This document shows, in pieces, positions 1-5,537 of a stretch of 8,182 nt of DNA. The translations under genes and the position numbers were made by a program. The notes under the pieces are model-generated. The model was not told where the DNA came from, made no database searches, and saw only the letters and a program-made list of their open reading frames with translations. Source of the DNA: an uncultured Prevotellaceae bacterium (GTDB lineage Bacteria > Bacteroidota > Bacteroidia > Bacteroidales > Bacteroidaceae); assembly GCA_946407325.1 (NCBI GenBank), contig CAMJNN010000053.1:1-8182 (forward strand), written 5' to 3'. How positions within the stretch are numbered: position 1 is the stretch's first letter; each line of letters starts with the position of its first letter.

Positions 1-1994
1 GCTGGGAACACCTTACCGCTATCGAGCAGTTCCTTGTTCTCAAATGGGTAATGAATCTGAGCATAAGGCATAGAGCCAGAATCGAACCACACATCAATCA
101 GGTCGGTCTCACGCTTCATAGGCTTGCCTGATGCTGACACCAGCACGATATCATCCACGAACGGACGATGCAGGTCAATCTTATCGTAGTTTTCCTGGGT
201 ATAAACACCAGGCACGAAACCTGTTTCCTTATAAGGATTTGCTTTCATCACACCAGCAGCTACAGCCTTCTCTATTTCATTATAAAGCTGCTCAACGCTT
301 TCGATGCAAATTTCTTCGGTATTATCTTCTGTGCGCCAAATAGGCAACGGTGTGCCCCAATAACGCGAACGGCTCAGGTTCCAGTCGTTCAGATTTTCCA
401 ACCACTTGCCGAAGCGACCAGTACCAGTACTCTCAGGTTTCCAGTTGATTTGCTTGTTCAGCTCCATCATACGCTCCTTACAAGCAGTAGAACGAATGAA
501 CCAGCTATCCAACGGATAGTAAAGCACAGGCTTGTCGGTACGCCAGCAATGTGGGTAATTATGTACATGCTTCTCAATCTTGAATGCCAGATTGTCGGCT
601 TTCATCTTCATGCAGATATAGATATCCAAGCTCTCAGCGGCAGCAGCTGCTTTGTCGTCATACTTGCCGTTAACGGTAAACTGAGGATCGTAAGCATTCT
701 TCACCCAGCGAGCCTCGTATTCCTTGTAGATATCATAGTTTACGCACTGCTTAACGAAATCATCGTCCAAATCAGCCGTATCGAAGAACTTACCCGTCAG
801 ATCCACCATTGGACGATATTCGCCTTTCTTGGTGTACATGAAGATAGGAGGAATGCCGGCATTACGAGCTACAAAAGCATCATCGGCACCAAAGGTAGGA
901 GCAATATGCACGATACCAGTACCATCTTCGGTAGTCACATAGTCGCCAGGAATAACTCTGAAAGCCTTATCAGCGGCCTCGTGCCACTTGCCCTCAGTAT
1001 CCACCTCCACAGGCTTCACAAACTTGAGCAACTGCTCATACTTCATGCCCAGCAAGTCAGTACCCTTATACTCGCCCACTACTTTAAAAGGCACCACTTT
1101 GTCGCCCTTCTGATAGTCCTCCAGCGGCATATTCTCACCTTTCTGATTGAAATGGGTATAGAGCAGCGCCTTAGCCAAAACGGCCGTGATAGGTTCGCCC
1201 GTATAACTGTTATAGCTCTGCACAGCCACATAGTCGATCTTCGGACCCACGCAGAGAGCTGTGTTAGAAGGCAATGTCCAAGGAGTAGTTGTCCATGCGA
1301 TGAATACAGAAGTACCCCACTCCGCCATTTCAGGCTTAGGATCCAGCATCTTAAACTGAGCCACAACAGTAGTATCCTTCACATCACGATAGCAACCCGG
1401 CAAATTCAACTCATGAGAACTCAAACCAGTACCCGCTGCAGGTGAATACGGCTGAATGGTATAGCCCTTATAGAGCAGACCCTTCTTGTGCAATTGTGCC
1501 AACAGCCACCACAGGGTCTCGATATAGCGATTGTCGTAAGTGATATAAGGATTGTCGGTATCTACCCAGTAGCCCATCTTGTGTGTCAGATCGGTCCACT
1601 CCTTGGTAAACTTCATCACATCCTTCCTACAGGCAGCATTATACTCCTTTACGGTAATGGTTTTGCCAATATCTTCCTTGGTGATGCCCAGTGCTTTCTC
1701 TACACCCAGCTCTACAGGTAGTCCGTGTGTATCCCATCCTGCCTTACGTTTCACCTGAAAACCCTTCATTGTCTTGAAACGGCAGAACACATCCTTGATG
1801 GAGCGTGCCATCACGTGATGGATACCAGGCATACCGTTAGCTGATGGAGGACCCTCGTAGAACACGTATGAAGGACAACCTTCACGTTCCGTCATGCTCT
1901 TCTCGAAGATGTGGTTTTTCTCCCACTGAGCCAACACTTCCTTGTTGATTTCCGACAAGTTGAAGCCTGTATATTCAGCAAAATTCTTACTCAT
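1..1994 (-). CDS. ileS: Isoleucyl-tRNA synthetase, 3' part outside window
   Basis: Class I aminoacyl-tRNA synthetase that charges tRNA-Ile with isoleucine in the cytoplasm. 664 codons are visible; full-length members of this type have roughly 1,100-1,200 residues, so the KMSKS loop and the anticodon-binding region are missing. The first-signature region reads GPPSANGMPGIHHVMAR, with GIHH at residues 57-60 where most class I enzymes have HIGH. The CP1 editing domain shows WTTTPWTLPSNTA (from W234) and HIAPTFGADDAF (D371-D372 are the conserved acidic pair). YPHCWRTDKP and the late motif DVWFDSGSMPYAQ resemble eukaryotic cytosolic IleRS, marking the IleRS2 (eukaryote-like) type. The start is ATG at 1994-1992; an in-frame stop at 2009-2007 excludes a longer protein. 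AAGG lies just upstream as a weak ribosome site. The gene diverges from the DUF1015 gene. No frameshift was seen in the stretches I checked codon by codon. Identity is very secure. Confidence 0.97.
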   Translation of the reverse strand, partial: MSKNFAEYTGFNLSEINKEVLAQWEKNHIFEKSMTEREGCPSYVFYEGPPSANGMPGIHHVMARSIKDVFCRFKTMKGFQVKRKAGWDTHGLPVELGVEKALGITKEDIGKTITVKEYNAACRKDVMKFTKEWTDLTHKMGYWVDTDNPYITYDNRYIETLWWLLAQLHKKGLLYKGYTIQPYSPAAGTGLSSHELNLPGCYRDVKDTTVVAQFKMLDPKPEMAEWGTSVFIAWTTTPWTLPSNTALCVGPKIDYVAVQSYNSYTGEPITAVLAKALLYTHFNQKGENMPLEDYQKGDKVVPFKVVGEYKGTDLLGMKYEQLLKFVKPVEVDTEGKWHEAADKAFRVIPGDYVTTEDGTGIVHIAPTFGADDAFVARNAGIPPIFMYTKKGEYRPMVDLTGKFFDTADLDDDFVKQCVNYDIYKEYEARWVKNAYDPQFTVNGKYDDKAAAAAESLDIYICMKMKADNLAFKIEKHVHNYPHCWRTDKPVLYYPLDSWFIRSTACKERMMELNKQINWKPESTGTGRFGKWLENLNDWNLSRSRYWGTPLPIWRTEDNTEEICIESVEQLYNEIEKAVAAGVMKANPYKETGFVPGVYTQENYDKIDLHRPFVDDIVLVSASGKPMKRETDLIDVWFDSGSMPYAQIHYPFENKELLDSGKVFP

Positions 1995-2033
1995 TATATC
2001 CTTATTTTAGCAGTTTACTTTATTAACAAGGCG

Positions 2034-2064
2034 CAAAGATACACCTTATTTCTTTAATAACAAA
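2034..2064 (-). promoter_or_regulatory. Bacteroidota-type promoter for ileS
   Basis: Read on the minus strand, a -33 box TTTG (2064-2061) is followed after 19 bases by TATCTTTG (2041-2034), a full match to the Bacteroidota sigma-ABfr -7 consensus TAnnTTTG. Transcription would begin a few bases further on, giving a leader of about 30-35 bases before the ileS ATG at 1994. That leader is too short for a large riboswitch or attenuator. The match and spacing are seen directly; activity is inferred. Confidence 0.8.
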
Positions 2065-2122
2065 GAATACACGTTGAAAAGTTTCCATCCACCTTGATTT
2101 AGAAAATATATTGCCAATATCC

Positions 2123-2153
2123 TTTCTAATCCGAAAAGGGTTTTGTAAATTTG
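2123..2153 (+). promoter_or_regulatory. Bacteroidota-type promoter for the DUF1015 gene
   Basis: TAAATTTG at 2146-2153 matches the -7 consensus TAnnTTTG exactly. TTTC at 2123-2126, 19 bases upstream, is a one-mismatch -33 box. The start point would be near 2157-2160, leaving a leader of about 25 bases to the ATG at 2183. This placement shows that the in-frame TTG at 2111 cannot be the start, because it would lie upstream of transcription. About 58 bases separate this promoter from the divergent ileS promoter. Confidence 0.75.
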
Positions 2154-2182
2154 CAGTTCTGAATAATAATCTGAATGTAATT

Positions 2183-3430
2183 ATGGCAACAGTAAAACCA
2201 TTTAAGGGCATCCGCCCACCACAGGCTCTTGTAGAGCAGGTTGCATCAAGACCTTACGACGTATTGAACTCCGAAGAAGCACGTAAGGAGGCTGAAGGCA
2301 ACGAGAAATCACTGTATCACATCATCAAACCGGAGATTGACTTCGAGCCTGGCACTGATGAGCACGACCCTCGCGTTTACCAGAAGGCAGCTGAGAATTT
2401 CCAAAAGTTCCAGGACAAAGGCTGGCTGGTGCAAGATGAGCAAGAGAACTACTACATCTATGCCCAGACCATGAACGGCAAGACACAATATGGATTGGTG
2501 ATAGGTGCTTACGTGCCTGACTATATGAACGGCATCATCAAGAAGCATGAGCTGACTCGCCGCGATAAAGAGGAAGACCGTATGAAACATGTGCGTGTGA
2601 ACAATGCCAACATTGAGCCTGTGTTCTTCGCTTATCCTGATAATGCGCAACTGGATGCCATCGTAGCAAAATATACAGCCAACAAGCCTGTATATGACTT
2701 TATCGCTCCTGGCGATGGTTTCGGACATAAGTTTTGGATCATTGACCAGCGTGCCGACATCGATGCCATTACCAAGGCTTTTGCGCAGATTCCATATCTC
2801 TACATTGCCGATGGTCATCATCGCAGTGCGGCAGCTGCTCTCGTAGGTGCCGAGAAGGCCAAGCAGAACCCACATCACAAGGGTGATGAGGAATACAACT
2901 ACTTTATGGCGGTAGCTTTCCCTGCATCACAACTAACCATCATCGACTACAACCGTGTGGTGAAGGACCTGAATGGCTTGAGTGAAAATGAATTCCTGAA
3001 TGCCCTGAAGGAGAATTTCGATATTCAGGAAATAGGTACAGAAATCTACAAGCCTGCTCGCTTGCACAACTTCTCACTCTATTTAGGAGGTAAATGGTAT
3101 AGTCTCACGGCCAAGCCAGGTACCTATAACGACAACGATCCTATTGGTGTGTTGGATGTAACTATCTCCTCTAATCTGATATTGGATAAGATACTGGGCA
3201 TCAAAGACCTTCGTTCCGACAAGCGCATCGATTTCGTAGGTGGCATCCGTGGTCTCGGCGAACTGAAGCGTCGTGTTGACAGTGGTGAGATGAAGGTGGC
3301 TCTGGCGCTTTATCCTGTAAGCATGAAACAACTGATGGACATTGCCGACAGCGGCAACATCATGCCTCCAAAGACTACTTGGTTTGAGCCCAAACTGCGT
3401 TCGGGTCTTATCATCCACAAACTGGTTTAA
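2183..3430 (+). CDS. DUF1015 family protein, function unknown
   Basis: A 415-residue, probably cytoplasmic protein with no signal peptide or membrane segment. It shows the family's landmarks in order: an N-terminal KPFKGIRPP...RPYDVLN block (residues 5-29), a charged HELTRRDKEEDR block (122-133), the central ADGHHRSAAA block (D210, G211, H212, H213, R214) and the C-terminal MPPKTTWFEPKLRSG block (394-408). Length is normal for the family. The DGHHR block resembles the ligand-binding motif of ParB/sulfiredoxin-fold proteins, a group that includes the archaeal free-serine kinase SerK. From memory, Bacteroides species often carry DUF1015 genes beside serC and serA, which would fit a serine-related role, but no serine gene is present here, so this remains inference. 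The ATG at 2183 is chosen because a promoter lies at 2123-2153, downstream of the alternative TTG at 2111. The gene is transcribed alone, converging on the esterase gene 31 bases after its stop. Confidence 0.93.
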   Translation: MATVKPFKGIRPPQALVEQVASRPYDVLNSEEARKEAEGNEKSLYHIIKPEIDFEPGTDEHDPRVYQKAAENFQKFQDKGWLVQDEQENYYIYAQTMNGKTQYGLVIGAYVPDYMNGIIKKHELTRRDKEEDRMKHVRVNNANIEPVFFAYPDNAQLDAIVAKYTANKPVYDFIAPGDGFGHKFWIIDQRADIDAITKAFAQIPYLYIADGHHRSAAAALVGAEKAKQNPHHKGDEEYNYFMAVAFPASQLTIIDYNRVVKDLNGLSENEFLNALKENFDIQEIGTEIYKPARLHNFSLYLGGKWYSLTAKPGTYNDNDPIGVLDVTISSNLILDKILGIKDLRSDKRIDFVGGIRGLGELKRRVDSGEMKVALALYPVSMKQLMDIADSGNIMPPKTTWFEPKLRSGLIIHKLV

Positions 3431-3452
3431 CGAAACATTCAGACCAAGAAAC

Positions 3453-3546
3453 AGCTAATTATCACCACCCCATCAACTCTCGCAGGAAAGGCGTCAGCTC
3501 GCTGGCCATCTTCGCTTGTTGCTGTATGGAGGGGTGATAATTAGCT
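3453..3546. repeat. 21-bp inverted repeat across the esterase stop codon
   Basis: Arms at 3453-3473 and 3526-3546 are reverse complements at 19 of 21 positions, including an exact 14-bp match (AGCTAATTATCACC at 3453-3466 against 3533-3546). The spacer is 52 bases. The right arm encodes the catalytic-histidine block of the esterase (A-N-Y-H-P-S, residues 339-344). The left arm contains the last three codons and the stop (M-G-W-TGA) plus nine bases beyond. Both the esterase transcript and any readthrough from the DUF1015 gene could fold it into a long stem. No T-run follows on either strand, so it is not a canonical intrinsic terminator. No other terminator is visible in the 31-base convergent gap. 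Confidence 0.85.
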
Positions 3547-4559
3547 CCATAGCCCAAACTGCCGTCCTGTGCTGGGAAGGTAAATCGATATACCTCATTG
3601 TCGCCTTTCTTATTGAGCTTGGCTACCGCAGCATTTTGCGCATCCTCTACATCCTGCATACGTTGACCTGTCAGCATACAGCCACTCATCAGCACTATCT
3701 TGGCCTGCGGATAACGGTTTCGTAAAGTCTGCAAGAAAGCAATATATGCCTCACGCAACTTGATCTTGTTATATTTTCCCGCTGATGTATCATTGGTACC
3801 CAGATTGATACAAACCACATCAGGCGTATATTGACGATAGTCCCATACCTCGGTGGTGTCGTTGTAGTTGGTGTATTTGTACAAAGCAGGCATCGCCGTT
3901 TCAGGCTTGCCGTCATACGGACCGTTATAATTACGGAAGATACCTATGCCACTTCTTGCTACCACCAAGTGTTGAGCCTCTAAAGCCTTTGCTGTCAGCG
4001 CTGCAAAGCTTAGGTAATGGTTCTCAGTGTAGTAATTGAAAGGATCTGTTGCTTCGGTGGCCTCTACCCCATAGCCACAGGTAATTGAGTTGCCTATAAA
4101 CTCTATTTTGCGTTGGGGCAAAACAGGCGCTTCCGTCAGGTCTTTCCCTGGGTCGAGGATAAAGCCATAGAACTCGGGCTTCAGGTCATACCCCTCCGTA
4201 ATATGCATCAGCTTCACCGTATGCTTGCCCTCAGACAATCCTTCAGCCAACAACAAAACACTGTCTTCCTGATTGAAGAAATCCACCTTAAACGGTTCTT
4301 GATCATCAATCTGTGCCACATAGAGAGCACTCCTTGGTTTGGCTACCATTCGCACAGAGGTTCCCTCAAAGCCAGCAATAATCTGCACGCCAGGATACGT
4401 AAACTTTATCACATCCGGCTGTTGTTTGTTCACCCTGCCTACATACTGAATCCTTGCATCCGATGCAGGTACATGTGTCTCTGTAGCCGTCTGCTTTCCT
4501 GCCGAGCAACCCAGCACCATCAGCAAACAAGCGCCCACTATCCAACTTACTTTTTTCAT
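3462..4559 (-). CDS. Secreted lipoprotein SGNH esterase, CE2-like
   Basis: A 365-residue predicted lipoprotein. Residues 1-18 form a signal peptide ending in a lipobox VLGC with C18 as the lipidated cysteine; no acidic run follows, so surface export is not indicated. Residues ~35-145 resemble the N-terminal beta-sandwich of carbohydrate esterase family 2 (YVGR, FEGTSVRM, GLSEGKHTV, YGFILDPG). The C-terminal SGNH hydrolase domain carries GNSIT (nucleophile S158), the SGIG glycine block (G204), GTND (N256) and YHPS (H342). CE2 enzymes remove acetyl groups from polysaccharides such as xylan or glucomannan. The usual catalytic Asp two residues before His is N340 here, suggesting a Ser-His dyad. 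The start is ATG at 4559, which places the signal peptide at the N-terminus and has AAAGGA just upstream; the frame stays open further upstream without signal-peptide character. No clear promoter was found at 4560-4680. A terminator separates it from gpx, and no polysaccharide-utilisation genes flank it. Confidence 0.88.
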   Translation of the reverse strand: MKKVSWIVGACLLMVLGCSAGKQTATETHVPASDARIQYVGRVNKQQPDVIKFTYPGVQIIAGFEGTSVRMVAKPRSALYVAQIDDQEPFKVDFFNQEDSVLLLAEGLSEGKHTVKLMHITEGYDLKPEFYGFILDPGKDLTEAPVLPQRKIEFIGNSITCGYGVEATEATDPFNYYTENHYLSFAALTAKALEAQHLVVARSGIGIFRNYNGPYDGKPETAMPALYKYTNYNDTTEVWDYRQYTPDVVCINLGTNDTSAGKYNKIKLREAYIAFLQTLRNRYPQAKIVLMSGCMLTGQRMQDVEDAQNAAVAKLNKKGDNEVYRFTFPAQDGSLGYGANYHPSIQQQAKMASELTPFLRELMGW

Positions 4560-4673
4560 AGTCCTTTCGTTAATCAAAATTCCAAGTTCATTTATTTTGT
4601 CGACACAGCCCGGCTTAAACCTAAGAAACACCCTATTCCTAACTCGGGTTTACTAAAAGGCGGAACGGCTGTT

Positions 4674-4704
4674 AAGAAAAAATAGCTGCAAAAATGCAGC
4701 TATT
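4674..4704 (-). terminator. Intrinsic terminator of gpx
   Basis: Read on the minus strand, a perfect 10-bp stem (AATAGCTGCA, loop TTTT, TGCAGCTATT; 4704-4681) runs into a T-rich tract (TTTTCTT, 4680-4674). The stem begins inside the gpx stop codon (4705-4703), so translation stop and hairpin overlap. It should isolate gpx from the esterase gene downstream. On the plus strand no T-run follows, so it acts in one direction only. Its GCTGCA/TGCAGC core is shared with the clpB terminator. Confidence 0.9.
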
Positions 4705-5251
4705 AGAGTATTGCTTCAATCTGTTTTGCCACCTCCTCCATACTGTCGGTAGGTTCAAAGCGAGCCTTTACCATTCCCTTCTTATCAATCAAAAACTTGG
4801 TAAAGTTCCACTTTATGTCAGGAGAGTTTTTATATTCAGGATCAGCTTTTGACAACATCTCATCGAGAATTTTCGCAATGGGGTGATTCATATCAAAACC
4901 ACCGAAAGGTTTCTGACTTTTCAGGAAAGTAAACAAGGGAGATGCCTTGTCGCCATTCACATCCACTTTCTTAAATTGTGGGAACTTGGTAGCATAGTTC
5001 AACTGGCAGAATTCGTGAATTTCTTCAGCGGTACCGGGAGCTTGCTGACCAAATTGGTTGCAGGGGAAGTCGAGGATATTAAAGCCCTGACTGCGGTATT
5101 TTTCGTAAATCTGTTCCAACTCGGTATATTGAGGCGTAAACCCGCAACGAGTAGCGGTATTCACAATCAGAATCACTTCGCCAGCATATTCCTTTAAAGA
5201 AACATCACGGCCTTTCCTGTCCTTCACGGTGTAATCATAAATAGTTTTCAT
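4703..5251 (-). CDS. gpx: Glutathione peroxidase-family thiol peroxidase
   Basis: A 182-residue cytoplasmic peroxidase of the thioredoxin fold that reduces hydrogen peroxide and organic or lipid hydroperoxides. The catalytic tetrad typical of the family is visible: peroxidatic C36 in NTATRCGFTPQY, Q70 in CNQFGQQAPG, and W148-N149 in IKWNFTKFLID. The active residue is Cys (not Sec). C82 lies where the resolving cysteine sits in yeast Gpx3 (C36/C82), so this is most likely a two-cysteine, thioredoxin-dependent enzyme rather than a true glutathione user; C64 is the extra conserved cysteine in FPCNQF. Relative to mammalian GPX4 there is about a 20-residue longer stretch before the Trp block (roughly 114-145). 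No signal peptide. It is divergent from clpB, has its own promoter at 5314-5345 and ends in a strong terminator, so it is probably monocistronic. Substrate and electron donor are inferred. Confidence 0.96.
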   Translation of the reverse strand: MKTIYDYTVKDRKGRDVSLKEYAGEVILIVNTATRCGFTPQYTELEQIYEKYRSQGFNILDFPCNQFGQQAPGTAEEIHEFCQLNYATKFPQFKKVDVNGDKASPLFTFLKSQKPFGGFDMNHPIAKILDEMLSKADPEYKNSPDIKWNFTKFLIDKKGMVKARFEPTDSMEEVAKQIEAIL

Positions 5252-5313
5252 TCTTTTGTATTAAATTTAAAATCCTTTCTTCTAATAGAAACTAATAAAT
5301 TAATTTATCAGTA

Positions 5314-5345
5314 CAAAAATAGTGATAATCTATCATTAGGTCAAA
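5314..5345 (-). promoter_or_regulatory. Bacteroidota-type promoter for gpx
   Basis: On the minus strand TTTG (5345-5342) is followed after 20 bases by TATTTTTG (5321-5314), a full match to TAnnTTTG. The predicted start near 5307-5309 leaves a leader of about 55 bases that is very AT-rich. A GAAAGGA sequence lies about 25 bases before the ATG, too far to be an ordinary ribosome site. Motif and spacing are direct observations; activity is inferred. Confidence 0.75.
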
Positions 5346-5409
5346 ACAATTTCCTTAAATATCTTTAATGACAACCTCTTTTTTTGCCGATAAACAGTAA
5401 GGTCAACAC

Positions 5410-5422
5410 CGACAATTTGTCG
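5410..5422. repeat. 13-bp palindrome upstream of clpB, possible operator
   Basis: CGACAA-T-TTGTCG is a perfect inverted repeat with 6-bp arms and a one-base centre. It sits 25 bases upstream of the putative clpB -33 box and about 65 bases from the gpx -33 box. The central CAATTTG recurs at 5474-5480, overlapping the candidate clpB -7 box as GCAA-T-TTGC. It does not match the CIRCE element. A repressor or activator site is possible, but no regulator is encoded in the window. Confidence 0.45.
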
Positions 5423-5447
5423 CTCTCACAACAGCCAGTTCAGTCAT

Positions 5448-5480
5448 TTTGGCTGAACGTGTCAGTTGGCAAGCAATTTG
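5448..5480 (+). promoter_or_regulatory. Candidate promoter of clpB (weak match)
   Basis: TTTG at 5448-5451, 21 bases of spacer, then GCAATTTGC at 5473-5481. The TTTG(C) half of the -7 box is intact but the leading TA is replaced by GC. It would give a leader of about 50 bases before the ATG at 5538. A further inverted repeat, GTTCAG/CTGAAC (5438-5443 and 5453-5458), brackets the -33 box. The imperfect -7 box could mean dependence on an activator or an alternative sigma factor, as expected for a stress gene, but this is inference. Confidence 0.4.
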
Positions 5481-5496
5481 CGCCGCTAAGGGTGAA

Positions 5497-5518
5497 AAAC
5501 TAACACGAATAAACTAAC
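5497..5518 (+). repeat. Short direct repeat in the clpB leader
   Basis: AAACTAAC occurs at 5497-5504 and again at 5511-5518, a 14-base period, each copy followed shortly by CGAA. It lies between the candidate promoter and the ribosome site AGGAG (5525-5529). It may be a chance duplication in an A-rich, unstructured leader; no function is assigned. Confidence 0.4.
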
Positions 5519-5537
5519 GAAGAAAGGAGAATCAGAT

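Noticed and set aside
168..1445. Long open frame (425 codons) on the plus strand opposite ileS
   Set aside because: It lies wholly antisense to an unmistakable IleRS coding sequence, has no recognisable domain, no ribosome site and a low-complexity His/Ile/Leu-rich translation typical of an antisense shadow.
2111..2182. Upstream TTG start that would add 24 residues to the DUF1015 protein
   Set aside because: The extension lies upstream of and across the predicted promoter (-7 box 2146-2153) and does not resemble the family N-terminus, which begins near KPFKGIRPP.
2309..2878. 189-codon minus-strand frame opposite the DUF1015 gene
   Set aside because: Antisense to a conserved protein whose motifs (PYDV, KEEDR, ADGHHR) are clearly in the plus frame; no promoter or family resemblance.
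3431..3461. Repeated GAAAC in the gap after the DUF1015 gene as a terminator
   Set aside because: The copies are direct rather than inverted and no T-run follows, so no hairpin terminator forms there.
4560..4680. Possible esterase promoter (TAGGTTTA at 4623-4616 or GAATTTTG near the start codon, minus strand)
   Set aside because: Neither has a TTTG box at a suitable distance and each departs from the -7 consensus, so I do not call a promoter.
4113..4685. 190-codon plus-strand frame opposite the esterase
   Set aside because: Covers the esterase signal peptide and CE2-like N-terminal domain in antisense and runs into the gpx terminator; no coding character of its own.
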